DNA from: Gigaspora margarita
Lineage: Eukaryota; Glomeromycota; Glomeromycetes; Diversisporales; Gigasporaceae
Assembly: GCA_009809945.1 (NCBI GenBank)
Contig: WTPW01000497.1
Location: 276,155-340,154, forward strand
Direction: 5' to 3'
Length of the DNA stretch: 64,000 nt
Both the position numbers and the translations under genes were made by a program. This document shows positions 34,370 to 46,059 of the stretch, one piece after another. The notes under the pieces were generated by a model. That model ran no database searches. It saw only the letters and a list, made by a program, of their open reading frames with translations, and was not told where the DNA came from. Position 1 is the stretch's first letter. Each line of letters starts with the position of its first letter.

Positions 34370-35099
34370 ATATATAGCATATAGTTATACTTAATTTATA
34401 TTGGAAGTAATGCAATTTAATTATAAGATATTGTAAAAAATTTTGTTAGGGCCATGCCATTAATCACCTGATTATTTTTTATTAGAGGCCTACCCCCTCC
34501 CCCCTCTTTAATATAAATTTGGTCAGGTTCCTATATATAATTTTAACATTTTTTACTCCCTCTCCCTAAAAAATTACCTGATTTTTGTCACTTCCCTTAC
34601 AGAGCTTGCTATTCTAATGATATAGTATGTAGTTAAGGTTGAGTTAGTTTGTATTAGAATTATTATGTTTTCTATTATGAGTTATTATAAAAAATTTTTT
34701 ACAAAATTTGCTAGTCTGGTAGTACAATATGAAATTTATGAGTCTAGCATCTCCAGTTAAAAAAATTTTGCACCAATAAAAAAATTTGCTAAGAAAAAAA
34801 ATTTTATAATTAGATTAGAGTTAGGAGTTTGTTAGTAGGTTAGGGTTAGAGAACTATAGTTATACTAAAATTTTGCAAGGAAAACTTTTTGTTAATGCGC
34901 AGAAAGCAGTTTTATAGACTAAATTTTAAGTTATAAGTAATTTTTGACAGAATGAACGTATGTTTTGAATTTTCCTAATCATGCTATATTATACCTGATT
35001 TTGAAATTTGATTGGCCAGCGAAATTTTTTAAGATAGTGATTTAACTACTATTTATGAAATTGAAGTTGAGTTAGTTAGCATTAAAATTATTATAACTT
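34370..35099 (+). repeat. Satellite segment with unclassified insertions
   Basis: Satellite units resume after the LTR element (ATTATAAGATATTGTAAAAA, then GTATGTAGTTAAGGTTGAGT near 34625). Non-satellite stretches at about 34445-34600 and 34730-35030 look like small insertions. The first has weakly inverted ends (CACCTGAT / ATTACCTGAT), but no target duplication was found. Confidence 0.55.
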
Positions 35100-36043
35100 T
35101 TTTTTTTAAACCAGGTTGGGATATATTACCCCTTGGGCGCTAAGGAACATGACATATATTACCTAATATCTATTTACTATGAGGTCAGGTCCCCCACCCC
35201 ATCTAAGAACAATTAAAATACTCAATTTTGTTATACAAAAAGTATATTTATCCATATTTTGTTATAATTATGATTAAATAATTCTTGATTTTGATTGGCT
35301 AGTATTTTAGATTGTGTAATTTAAGATTTTGTCTAACCCACCCTCTAAAATATTAGGTAATATCTGTCATTGCCCTAATTGGCACTTATTTTTTTATTTA
35401 TAATATTAAGATCAATTTTTGATCATAGGATCCTGCGAACAAGGTCTCTACATTTGTACATTTTTGTAATGATCTACATATATGCATCTATTATTATTTC
35501 TACTACAGCTAATCAGTACTAAACCATCCTTTATATTTTTATTGTCCCAACTAGTTTCAACTAGCTAACCTATTTTTACTATAGAAGATTTAATCAAAAC
35601 TCTTCTTAAACCTTCTTCATACCCAACCAGAGGTACCTGATAGTATCTTTGGCTCCTGACCCATTTCAATTCTTCCAGAAGTTTTTTGTTCCTGAGGCAG
35701 AACAGGATTTCACTCTGTTAAAGCGGACTACTCCATGTTCTGTTCAATTTGTTCTAGAATGGTCATCCTTCTATTTTGGATAAGATCTAATTGATCTATT
35801 TACTCTGGAGGATTTAACTAGAACTGGCCAAGTTTTTACTTCTAAACAGGTAACACAACAGCAGGAACCTATCAACAATATGGCTGAGCCATCCAAACAT
35901 GGTCCTAGCAACCTGGTTCAAGTAATCTGCTTTGTGAACTTATATAGCAACTTCATTTTTTCTAAAACTTGAACTGGTGACCTTGTGTTTTAAAGTGGCT
36001 AATGTTCTGGGAGTGCAACCACTACACTATTGGCCTGCAGAAC
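35100..36043 (-). mobile_element. Long tRNA-headed retroposon with 14-bp TSD, minus strand
   Basis: An exact AATTATTATAACTT repeat flanks it (35086-35099 and 36044-36057). On the minus strand it starts near 36043 with a tRNA-like head: A-box-like TAGTGTAGTGG (complement of 36019-36029) and B-box-like CCAGTTCAAGTTT (complement of 35965-35977). It ends in an A-tail seen as a T-run at 35100-35107. A smaller inverted pair (ATATTACCTAATAT / ATATTAGGTAATAT, about 35142-35370) lies inside. The 944 bp are non-coding. It inserted into a satellite unit. Confidence 0.8.
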
Positions 36044-36495
36044 AATTATTATAACTTCTATTTTAATTAAATATAAAAAATTCTATTGCAAAACTTACTT
36101 GCTATTTTGGTGATACAATATAGTTAAGTTTGTTTAATTCAAATTATTGTAATTTCAATTAAGAGTTACTGTAAATTTTTCTTGCTATTTTAGCAACATA
36201 TAGTATTTGGTTAAGGCTAAATTAGGACCCAAGCTATTGATAAATAGGTTAGAGAAAACCAAAAAAGGAAATTTTGATAGGAAATCACCAAACATTGCAT
36301 TTTTAAATAGTAAATTTTGCAAATTTTGGTCAAAAATCAGCATTTTTGAGCCAAATTTTGTATAAAAATAACAAATTAGTCACTGGCCTATCTATATATA
36401 GCTTGGGGTCCTGCTAAATTAGTCTATATAGTAAGTTACTATAAAAAATTCTATTGCAGAAACTGCTATTCTAACAATACACCGTATATAGCAAG
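36044..36495 (+). repeat. Satellite segment
   Basis: Units of the CTATAAAAAATTCTATTGC and GTTAAGGTTGA type, interrupted by the 189-bp hAT MITE. Confidence 0.75.
36224..36412. mobile_element. hAT-type MITE, 189 bp, 8-bp TSD
   Basis: It starts AGGACCCAAGCTATTGATAA and ends with the inverted AGGACCCCAAGCTATATATA. An exact 8-bp GCTAAATT flanks both sides (36216-36223 and 36413-36420). It is non-coding and inserted in a satellite unit. Confidence 0.88.
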
Positions 36496-37442
36496 TAGGG
36501 TTCCTACAAACTTGAATCAAATCAAACTTTAGATCTGATATGAGTTTGATTTGATTTCAAATCAAACCCAATCTTAAACTAGCATTAAAAAAAATATTTG
36601 AGTTTAATTTGAAGTGGTTTGAGTTTGAAGTTTGCAAACTAGTTTGAGTTTGAATACTGTATATTGCTAAAAATAAGCTATTTTTGAAAATAAACTACCC
36701 CTCTTTTTTGGTCAAAAATATAAAAATGTCTTTGATCCAAAAATAAGCTAACTACAATCAATGAAAGTTGTTTCATAGTAAAGTTCAAATTTTACTTAGC
36801 AAATCGATAAAGTCGCTTAAGTAAACTTATTCAGAAAATTAAAAAATATAATCATTAAAATTTATAATAAAATTGAAGAACTTTTTATTAATTGGATTTT
36901 AATATTTATGTTCAATAAAGAGATTAAAATTTTATTAGCAAAATATATTTATTGAATGTAAAATTAAAAGTCAAATAATAAAAAGTAATCATATTTTGCT
37001 GAAACCTTTAGGATAGATATAGCATGGTCTCTCAAATAAGTTATTAAGCACAATAATAAATTTATATACAGTTGATCTCCCAAAACTGATTCTGTCAAAC
37101 CCAATAACTTGTCAAATCTGATAAAAAATTAATCCACTAAGTCCATTTCTGTTATATGAATCTAGGCCTCCGCATGGGCCGGGTTGGACCAAATATCAGT
37201 ACATCTCAGCCCTACCCGTAGATATAAGGGCCTAATTTTCTGGATTCTGCTCCTACCCTTGGGCTCAAATTTTATTACCTTACCCGGCCCATTAAGTCGC
37301 AGTTACCCTCTGAACTACCCACGGGCTCTATCCACGAGTGCCGCTATGGAAAAATCTGTTATCGGGCTAAAATAAAAAAAAAAAACTAGTTCCAAATTTG
37401 AAAAATTTAAATTTGAATTTGATCCAAATTTAAATTTTAAAA

Positions 37443-37628
37443 TGATGATACGGATATTTATGTTTGCATAATTTATTGATCAGATCAATAAATTATGCGA
37501 ACATGAATGTCCGTATCATTAATCAGATCAAATTGATCTGCATACCCTAATTAATGGTACGGACATTCATGTCCGCATAATTTATTGACCTGATCAATAA
37601 ATTATGCGAACATGAATGTCCATATCAT
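37443..37628. repeat. Two tandem ~76-bp palindromes inside the hAT element
   Basis: Each unit (37443-37519 and 37553-37628) reads ATGATACGGACATTCATGTY-like sequence, then GCATAATTTATTGATC, then its inverted complement. They are near-perfect hairpins. The second copy differs at a few positions. Confidence 0.85.
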
Positions 37629-39082
37629 TGTTTTTTTTTAACCCACCTGGGTTCTACCTGGGTGACCGAAAGATCCACCCGTCGAGCATTTTTTTGAATG
37701 GGTCCAATCACTAGTTGTGCTCAAAATTGGAAGAGCAGAATTGAACATATGCAGTTTAGTTTTGGGCACAACATAAGTTATGTGAGATGATTGTTTTATG
37801 AAGGGTTTCGGGTTTAATGATAGTTGGATATTAAGGGCCGTCTAACCATTAAAATTACATGCATTCTAATTATCTACTCATTATTTTTTTAGCTATCCTC
37901 CCGCTTTATTATTTAATGGACTATATTTATACAATTAAAATTTCCCACTCTATGCCCAATATAGTTATTAAAATGTAGTAATATTCTAACAATAAATGTA
38001 ATAGTATAATATTCCCACACGCACAATTATGATGCAACAATTATATACGATAAAATTTTGCTCAATACCGTAAATTGATTTTATTAATTTTGCAAAATAA
38101 TACAGTATAAAATATTAAAAAAAAAAAATCAAAAAAAAATTTTTATAAGATCAAAAAAAAACATAATCCTCTATATTCTTGGAATTTAAAGCTTCCAGCC
38201 AAACTTTTTGGCTGCATCTAACCAATTTCTTTGGCACATTAATGCAGCTATAGTATTTACATCCAACAAAGCACAACTATCATCAATAATACGACCTGCG
38301 CAACTAAACATCTGTTAAGATGTAACGCTTGTTGCGGGTATAGCAAGAAAGTCTCAGGCCATTGCTGACAAATTAGAAAACTGATCCTTATTATGCTTCC
38401 ACCATTCAAGTACATTGGTGGTTTTTATAGCTATTGGTTCATCCAAATACCGTTTTATTTCACAAAGCGGATCATTTTCAATAATCTGAGTTTGTCTTGC
38501 TGCATATTCAAAGAAATCATCTGCATGATTTTCAAATATTGATGTATCATTTTCAGAGTCAATCATCACTTGATCAATAGTTGGTAATAAGTAATATATA
38601 CGAAGATAAATATCTTCAAATCTTAAAATTTAAAAATTTAACAAAAAAATAAAATAAATAAAATAAAACAAAATAAAAATTGAAAAATAATAAATGCACA
38701 ACATACTTTTCTCGAATATCTCATATTTTTTCATCAAGCTCCCATGATTCTAGTTTTTCTTTTTCATGATAGTAGTATGAAATAAATTGGATTTTATAAT
38801 GGGGGTCAAGAATACATGCGGTCATATGCAAAAGGCTGTTATGTTCCCAATATTTATTAAATTTTCCAATCATAGCTTGACTGGCATCACGAACAAAACT
38901 ATCTGAATGAGACTTCATACCCAAAAGATGGGTGCGAATAATCCAAATTGAGGCAAGAGTACTACTATTAAGGGTCGGATATGAACTTGCAGATGCTTTT
39001 GTAGTATCTATTTTTTAATATATTATATTACAAGTTAATCGTGAATATAAAAATTTGTATATAATAACTAAAATTTTACGAT

Positions 39083-39155
39083 TAGGGATGGGCATAATCA
39101 GTCATTTTTGGTCAACCAGTTTATGACCTATGGTCATAAACCATACCCATCACTA
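39083..39155. mobile_element. Tiny (73-bp) hAT-like MITE in the transposase gene
   Basis: It starts TAGGGATGGGCAT and ends with inverted TAGTGATGGGTAT. The flanks TTTACGAT and TTCATGAT agree at 6 of 8 positions. It lies in a non-coding stretch of the transposase gene, probably an intron. Confidence 0.5.
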
Positions 39156-39819
39156 TTCATGATAACAAGTATCGTATTATATAAATATCCAACTATACCC
39201 ATGCCTATTAAATTCTTATAATACATACAATCATAAAATGGCTTTAAAACATGACAAATAGCTTCAGTGTTTTTCCACTCTTTTTCATCAGGTATATTAG
39301 GAAATGTTCTATCTCTGTCTTTCTTTCTAATAATTACATTCCTGACTTCCAAAACTGTTTGCAACATAAGGAATGTCGAGTTCCACCAGGTATCACAATC
39401 CAATGGAGGAATTATAGATTTTACAGATTCTAATTCACAAATATCTAGGAAAATTTGGCGCTGCTTTGGTGCTGTGTATATCGCTTTAACACAGTTACGA
39501 ACCTAATAAATTTTAATAATATTAATTATTAGTGTATGTTAAATAATACACTTCAACTACTATTTAATTTATTTACCTTTCCAATGACATCTAAAATTTT
39601 TTTCAACCCATCCTTGACTACAAGATTTAGAATGTGGGCAAAACAGCGGTTATGAAAAAGATCTTCATTGATGTTTATAAATGAGTCTTGTGAGATATGA
39701 TTGGCTAGTTCATGAATTGCGACATCATTTGAAGTAGCATTATCAAGAGTAATGGTTTGTAACTGTAATAATAAAATTATAAATGTTATTTAATTAATTA
39801 TTTTTATTAATACGACTAG

Positions 39820-40071
39820 TAATACCTGACGAAATAACGAAACCTGATGAAACTATAAGTTTTGTCAAGTTTTGTCTTTATCGAAACTTGACAAAACTTA
39901 CAGTTTCGTAATTTAGATTTCTGACTGCACCTCTTGCCGTTAGAATTTAAATTGAAGTTACCCATCTTCACAGACCCGTGGAATTGGATGTCAGGATTAT
40001 AATCCGGTAAATGCCAATTATGCATCCAGTAAATTACAAATTCATCAGGTTTTTCATTTCATTAGGTATCA
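39820..40071. mobile_element. MITE inside an intron of the transposase gene
   Basis: The left end ATACCTGACGAAATAACGAAACCTGATGA-type sequence is mirrored at the right (GATACCTAATGAAATGAAAA inverted). A second palindrome (AAGTTTTGTCAAGTTTTGTC, mirrored) lies at 39858-39905. It is non-coding. It sits between a GTAATTTATT donor and a TTATTACAG acceptor on the minus strand, so it may have been tolerated. Confidence 0.65.
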
Positions 40072-41721
40072 CTAAGTGCGACAAAATAAATTACCTTAGT
40101 TGTAATGAACCACTCATCTATTTCAGTCGTAATACAGTTAGCGATATTAACACTAGTGTGTGGATAGGGGATTAATGGAAATGATAATAAAATCAATACA
40201 AGGTTCCAATCCTTATTAATAAAAATTTGCAGTAACTGACAGATAGCCAAGTTGTTGAAGTGACGTCCAAGCATCACAAGTTAGAGAGATTTTGCCTTCA
40301 GCATTTTGAAGAATTTCTTTGATCAAAGTCTTTCTCTTATCATAAGCCTTCATAATATCTCATTTGATAGTATCAGCACTAATACTAAAATTTGGTAATA
40401 ACCCATTAATAAGCTTATGAAAGCCTTGACCTTCTACGAATTGAAAACTTAATTCATCCCAGACAATCATATCAGTTATGTCTTTTCAGGCCAAATCGTT
40501 CGTATATGGTCCTTTTGTTTGAGGATTAAATTTCAATTTTGTTTGACCATTTGATAAATTTTGAAATTTTAGACAAGAATTGAGATGATGCCGGAGATGA
40601 GATGTACCACACCCTTTTTTGTGACTAAATAACCTATTGCAATGATCACACTTAGCCTTTGGCTCATCTGGTAATAAAGAAAAATGATCCCAAATGGCAG
40701 ATGTATGCCTTGATGATGTGGAAGTTTCATTGGTAGTTTTACTAGCAGTTTCATCAGCAACTTCACTAGTTACTCTATTGGGGGTTTTGCCTNTTGTTTC
40801 ACTANTTTCATTGTTAACTGGTACAGGAGANNTTGNGNCAGAGCCGTTAGAGTTTGNTATATCNGCTTNATTAATTTCGTCAAAATCATATTCNATAGCT
40901 TAACNAGCTTATTTTATGTATTATTAATACAGTAAGTTTTCAAATATTCTTGTTAAATAGAAATTTGCAACAATACAACTATTCAAACTTACTGTAGCTT
41001 TTATGCTTGGTAATTTAATACACGGGTAAACTTATCTAGTACGGGTAATTTAATATTTGGCGCGGGTAATTTATTTATTTTTTTTTTCTATTTTTTTTTA
41101 TTTTTTTTTAAATTTTATAAAGAGAAGTCGAATAAAAGAGTGCTTAAGAAGAAAGCACTGGTAAGTTATACACTAGCAACTCAACGTCCAAGTAATTAGT
41201 ACACGTTAAAAATTTTAGAACAGAAAAAAAAAGATGTTGATTGATCGCCTTTATATATTTGTAGATAATTATCACGTGGCACAATTCTATTGGACATGTC
41301 AAAAGTAACAGGTACCCATAAGCCCAAGGGTAGACATGTATTACCCTAGCCCTACCCGCTATTGTAAGGGCTCAGAATTCCAAGCCCTTACCCTTACTGT
41401 AGGGTTTAAAATTAATGCCCTAGTCCAGCCCTTGTAGGGCTTACCCACGGGTACCCGCAGGTATCCCAGGCCCATGCGGAGGCCTATATGAATCTATATA
41501 GTTTATATTAATTTCAAATCTGATAACCTCTCAATACTAATACAAAACTTGTCCATCATACATACCAGTTTGGGGAAATTCAACTGTAGTAGAATTTTGA
41601 CTTTACTATATAACTACTATCAAAAATTAATTTTAACTAAAAATAAGTAATCCTAGATTTTTTGTGTTCAAAATTATCCAAAAAAGGTAACTATTTTTGG
41701 AAATATACAGTAATATAAATA

Positions 41722-42269
41722 CTATATATTGCCAAAAATAACAACTTCCAAAAATAAACTATCTTCTTCTATTGGTTAAAAAACTCAAAAATATCTTTGA
41801 TCCAAAAATAAGCTACCTACAATTAATGAAAGTTGCTATATAGTAAAGTCCAAACTTTACTAAGCAAATCGATTAAAATTGCTTAAGTAAACTTATTTAA
41901 GAGATCAAAATATGCATTTTCTAAAATTTACAACAAAATTGAAGAAATTTTTATTAATTGGGTTTTAATTTTTACTTCAACAAAGAGATTAAATTTTGTT
42001 AACAAAATATATTTGATAAATGTTAAAATTAAAGGCAAATAATAAAAAGTACTCTTATTTTGATGAAACTTTTAGCATATATATAGTTTAGTCTCCCAAA
42101 CAAGTTTATTTAAGTGCTAATAATCAATTTTTTAATAGTAAAATTTAGACTTTACTATATAACAACTATTGGTAACTAACCAAAAATCGATTATATCTAA
42201 AAATAAGCTACCTGGATTTTTTTGATCAAAATCATCCAAAAAAGGTAGCTTATTTTTAGAAACATACAG
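41722..42269. mobile_element. TA-flanked MITE copy B
   Basis: Second tandem copy of the AATAAGCTACC family, from CTATATATTGCCAAAAATAA to inverted CTGTATGTTTCTAAAAATAA, with TA on both sides. An 11-bp TAATATAAATA spacer separates it from copy A. Confidence 0.8.
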
Positions 42270-42280
42270 TAATATAAATA

Positions 42281-42823
42281 TATATATTGCTAAAAATAAC
42301 TACTTCTGAAAATAAACTCTTTTTCTATTAGTCAAAAAACTCAAAAATATCTTTGAGCTAAAAATAAGCTACTCCATGATTAATTGAAGTTGCTATATAG
42401 TAAAGTTCAAACTTTACTAAACAAATTGATAAAATCACTTAAATAAACTTATTAAGAGATCAAAATATGCATTCTCTGAGATTTACAACAGAATTGGAGA
42501 ACTTTTTATTAATTTGTTTTTAATTTTTATGTTAAATGAAGAGATTAAAATTTTATTAACAAAACATATTTAATGAACATTAAAATTAAAAGCAATAATT
42601 AAAAGTACTCCTATTTTGATAAAACTTTTAGCATATGTATAGTTTAGTATTCTAAACAAGTCTACTTAAGCACTAATAATCAATTTACATAGTAGAATTT
42701 AGACTTTACTATGTAACAACTATTGGTGACTAACTATAAATCGATTATATCTAAAAATAAGCTACCCCAGATTTTTGTGTTCAAAATCATCCAAAAAAGG
42801 CAGGTTTTTTTCAGAAACTATAG
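42281..42823. mobile_element. TA-flanked MITE copy C
   Basis: Third tandem copy, ending in inverted CTATAGTTTCTGAAAAAAAC. The same TAATATAAATA spacer precedes it, which indicates duplication of a MITE-plus-spacer unit instead of independent insertions. Confidence 0.78.
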
Positions 42824-43096
42824 TATATTTTTATAGTTTAAACAATTTACTTCAATACAAAGTTAGAATTAAAAACCTTGTTTAAAATTTAAAACAATAT
42901 TTATATTATTCAAACTTGCAAACTTCAAGTCAACTCAAATCAAACTTTGTATAAAATTTGGGTTTGGTTTGAATTTGATCATTTTTTTATTTGAGTTGGT
43001 TTGATTTCAAGCTTTATAAAATTTATAGTTTGAGTTTGGTTTGATTTGGGGTTTGATCAAACTCAAATCAAACCCAGATCAAACTTTAGAACCCTA

Positions 43097-44290
43097 ATGG
43101 TAAGGTTGAATTAGTACACATTGTAAATTTACTAAAAAATACAAAACTTTTTGTTTTTTACACAATTAAAGTTGAGTTGGTTTTATTCAAATTATTATGA
43201 TTTCTATCAAGAGTTACTATAAAAAATTCTGTTTCAAAACTTGCTATTCTAATTATACATAATGTATAAATAAGGTTGAGTTAGTTTATATTGTAAGATA
43301 CTATAAAAAATTCAGTTACAGAACTGCAATTCTGGTGACACAGTATATAGCTATAGTTAAATTAGTTTGTATTGTAAAATTACTATAAAAATTCTGTTGC
43401 AGAACTTACTTGATATTACAATAACACATAATATGTATAGCAGTTAAGGTTAAGCTAGTTTGTATTTAGAGTTACTATAAAAAAATTATTTACAAAACTT
43501 GCTCACTATTTAAATGATATATAATAGTAGTTAATACTTAGCTAATATGTATTAGAATTATATAATTTTATTATAATTTTTATTATAATTACTATAAAAA
43601 ATTCTGTACAAAATATTTAATATTTTAGTAATTCACAGTATGTGGTTAAAATTGAATTAACTTGCATTAAAATTATTATGCAAGCAACTATAAAAATGCT
43701 GTACTGAACTTATTATTTTGATAGCACAATATGTAGTTAAAGTTGAGCAAAGTTTAATTTCTATCAACTCACTATTTTAATAATGCACAGTATGTGGATA
43801 AGTTTGAGATAGTTTGTATTGTAAATTATGATAAAAAATTCTATTAGCAGTCTTACTATATATTCTGGCAATATACAGTATATAGTTAAACTATAAAAAA
43901 TCTATTACTTGCATTCTAATTATGCACAGTATAGACTAAGGTAAGGTAGTTTGCATTGTAAGTTACTATAAAAATTTGTTACAAAACTTATATACTATTT
44001 AGTAAAACAAGTATGGAAGTTGTTTATCATGAATTCTATTGTGAGTTGATATAAAAAATTCTATTATTAAACTTGCTATTTCAATAATGCAGTATATAGT
44101 TAAAGCTAATTTAATTTATATTAGAATTATTATAATTTCTTTCTTAAGTTACTATAAAAAATTCTATTATAGATCTCACTCAATATTCTGATGATACAAT
44201 ATGTAAATTAATTTGCATTGTGAGTTACTACAAAAAATTTAGTTACAAAACTTATTCACAATTCTATAGACACACAGAATATTTTTTTCC
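43097..44290 (+). repeat. Main satellite block, ~80-110-bp units
   Basis: About a dozen diverged units share ACTATAAAAAATTCTGTTAC, RAACTTGCTATTCT, ACACAGTATATAGTTAAGG and TTGAGTTAGTTTGTATTG. Unit starts near 43217, 43301, 43383 and 43472 give periods of 82-91 bp; others are longer because of an AGAATTATTATAATTTCTAT segment. No coding sequence is present. It is the right end of the satellite field. Confidence 0.85.
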
Positions 44291-46059
44291 CCTTTAATAG
44301 GTCTTACTATAACTCAACCTCTTAGCTTTATTATATATTTTGTTATTAAATATATTATATTTCTAAGAATAAATGAAGACTAACATCATCTGAGTAGTTT
44401 ACCCAAATGCAACCCATCATACACACTCTTTGAAAAGTTAGAGTCTGAATTAACCCTTATCAAAAAGAGGTTCAAAGCAATTTTTGCTTGATTGGATTAG
44501 ATATGAAACTGCTTCTGCCCAAATTCTTTCAAATGTTTTCCTTTTTTCTTTCTACACTTTTCTTTTTTCCTTATATTAAAATATGCTTTCTTTTGCTTTC
44601 TTGACTCTTTTTTACCTTACTTTTAAAGTTTTTTTTTCTTAATTTTATTCTGCTATGAGACTTCTATCAACTTTTTTATTCTGCTACTGCTATACACTGT
44701 AATATTTATATAAAGTTGTAAAAGAGGTTCCAAGTGAGTGTTGTCAAGTAATCCAAGATTTTCAAAGCTTTCTTTTTTGATCCAGAAGGTTTGATATATT
44801 GATAACTATAGTTTCTTGTACTAAACCTTTAACTAGATCCTTTCTTGATTGAAAGTACACTTTTTTTCTTTTTCTAAATATAATTTTTTCTAGTACTTCT
44901 ATTTTGTACTTCTTTTGAACTTCTGGGTCAAGCTTTTTTCAAATAAGTTTTGTTACCACTTTCTCAATATTTTGGAATTGAAATTCTAGGCATTTATACT
45001 CAGTTAGGTTCTTTTCTCTTCTATTGCACATAATACAAAAATTAAATGTATAAAGATGCAATTTTATTCTTCTTGTTTTCTCTAGTACAGAAAGTCTTTT
45101 TTGCAAAAGTTTTGACATGTAATACTAGCTTCTTACTTTGTCACAAAGACATACACCAATCACCACTTTGCTTTTAAATTATTTTCAATATAAGGTCTAG
45201 TTGAAATTTCTACTTGTGTTCTCTTCTTCTAATCTATTAACTGTCTTTATATAATTAGATTGCACTATTTCATAATCCAAACACCTGTTTTAGAAAGTTT
45301 TTTATAGGTTTTTCTACTTGGGCATCTTTTTAAAAAAGTAGTTCCTTGAATCTTATGCACTAAATTCGATTTATACCTAGCATTTCTGTTAGTAAAAGAG
45401 TTGTTTGTATCACTATCTGCCAAATTATTCTACCTGTTTCTACTATGTCCTTTGACCTTTTCTAAAATAAGATCAATCTGTTTTGACTTTATTACATTAA
45501 TTTTTATAAACAAAGCAGTAGTATATATGTTTACTATCTTGTATTAAATGAGATAAACATAGTTAGAATTTCAAAAATAAAGTATTCATATAATTGTTAA
45601 AAATAGATGCTAATTCTTGCTATTAAATAAACCTATTCAAGTTATCATTATCACTTAAAAGTTTTAAAAGTCAATTTATTAAATGAAAACATCAAAACAG
45701 ACATAATAAACAAAAAACAATTTTAGCTACACACATTATTTGTTCAATTTAAAAGAGATAGAATACAAATGTTTTGATTAAAATATATAGAAGCATAATT
45801 ACAATAAATTAAGATTATAATATATAGTTATACAAAGAAGTAGTATAGAAACTTGTAAATAAATTAATCACTATCTGATTCAACAATTTATAAAATTTTT
45901 AAAGATTTAAAAGAAATAAATAATTTCTTTTAATTACAATGTGTTATAAAAAATGTATAGAAAAATTAAACTTAATCTATAATTAAAAATATTAAAAACT
46001 GAGAAAAAAAAATGCCAAGAACAAAGAAAGATGCAATATAAATATATATAAATCGTTAC
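44291..46059. other. Unresolved AT-rich region, possible decayed coding on minus strand
   Basis: 44450-45480 is less AT-rich than its surroundings. On the minus strand it has broken stretches rich in Lys, Glu and Leu, as a very old LINE or host pseudogene would. No motif such as a reverse transcriptase YxDD is visible. 45490-46059 is plain AT-rich DNA. Confidence 0.35.

Larger units (their letters stand above)
38189..40896 (-). pseudogene. hAT transposase gene, decayed
   Basis: Read downward from the likely ATG (one base is N at 40894), it starts MEYDFDEIN-like. A BED zinc finger follows near 40565-40640 (CDHCNRLFSHKK, then HLRHHLNSC). Next come ISLTCDAWTS near 40270-40300, TITLDNATSND near 39750, RCFAHILNLVVKDGLKKI near 39610-39660, DCDTWWNSTFLMLQ near 39380 and FNKYWEHNSLLHMTACILDP near 38830. 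The dimerisation end is near 38190-38480 (DPLCEIKRYLDEP, IPATS, MCQRNWLDAAKKFGWKL, stop at 38189). Introns are visible, e.g. about 39768-40099 and 39506-39579. There are several in-frame stops, three at TGA where the family usually has Arg (CGA), plus a frameshift near 40230. It is inactive as read. Confidence 0.88.
37163..41486 (-). mobile_element. hAT (Ac-like) DNA transposon, 4.3 kb, 8-bp TSD
   Basis: The ends are TAGGCCTCCGCATGGGCC and its perfect 18-bp inverted complement. An exact TATGAATC is on both sides (37155-37162 and 41487-41494). Subterminal CCCTACCC/GGGCTTACCC-like repeats occur at 37200-37330 and 41310-41470. It carries one transposase gene on the minus strand. TAGG...CCTA ends and the 8-bp duplication place it in hAT, nearest the Ac group. 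The gene is decayed but the ends look intact. It is the innermost large member of the nest and therefore the youngest. Confidence 0.93.
37069..41586. mobile_element. CAGTTGA-ended TA-flanked MITE (interrupted)
   Basis: The left end CAGTTGATCTCCCAAAACTG and the inverted right end CAGTTGAATTTCCCCAAACTG are each bordered by TA (37067-37068 and 41587-41588). CAGTTGA-type ends and TA targets are usual in the pogo/Tc1 group. Without the hAT element inside, only about 190 bp remain, with no coding sequence. Confidence 0.75.
36657..41710. mobile_element. TA-flanked MITE copy A (interrupted)
   Basis: It begins CTGTATATTGCTAAAAATAAGC and ends in inverted CTGTATATTTCCAAAAATAG, each bordered by TA. AATAAGCTA motifs sit inside both ends. 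It is the same family as 7709-8261. It is interrupted at 37069-41586 by a CAGTTGA-ended element. Confidence 0.8.
36496..43096. mobile_element. Outer hAT-like repeat holding the nested cluster
   Basis: The left end TAGGGTTCCTACAAACTTGA (36496) and the inverted right end TAGGGTTCTAAAGTTTGATC (43096) carry many TTTGATTTGAGTTTG motifs inside (36510-36650 and 42870-43090). The flanks ATAGCAAG and ATGGTAAG agree at 6 of 8 positions, fitting an old 8-bp duplication in a satellite unit. Without the insertions it would be about 430 bp and non-coding. Confidence 0.7.

Noticed and set aside
37163-41486. Active autonomous hAT transposon
   Set aside because: Ends and target duplication are intact, but the transposase gene has several stops, a frameshift and inserted MITEs.
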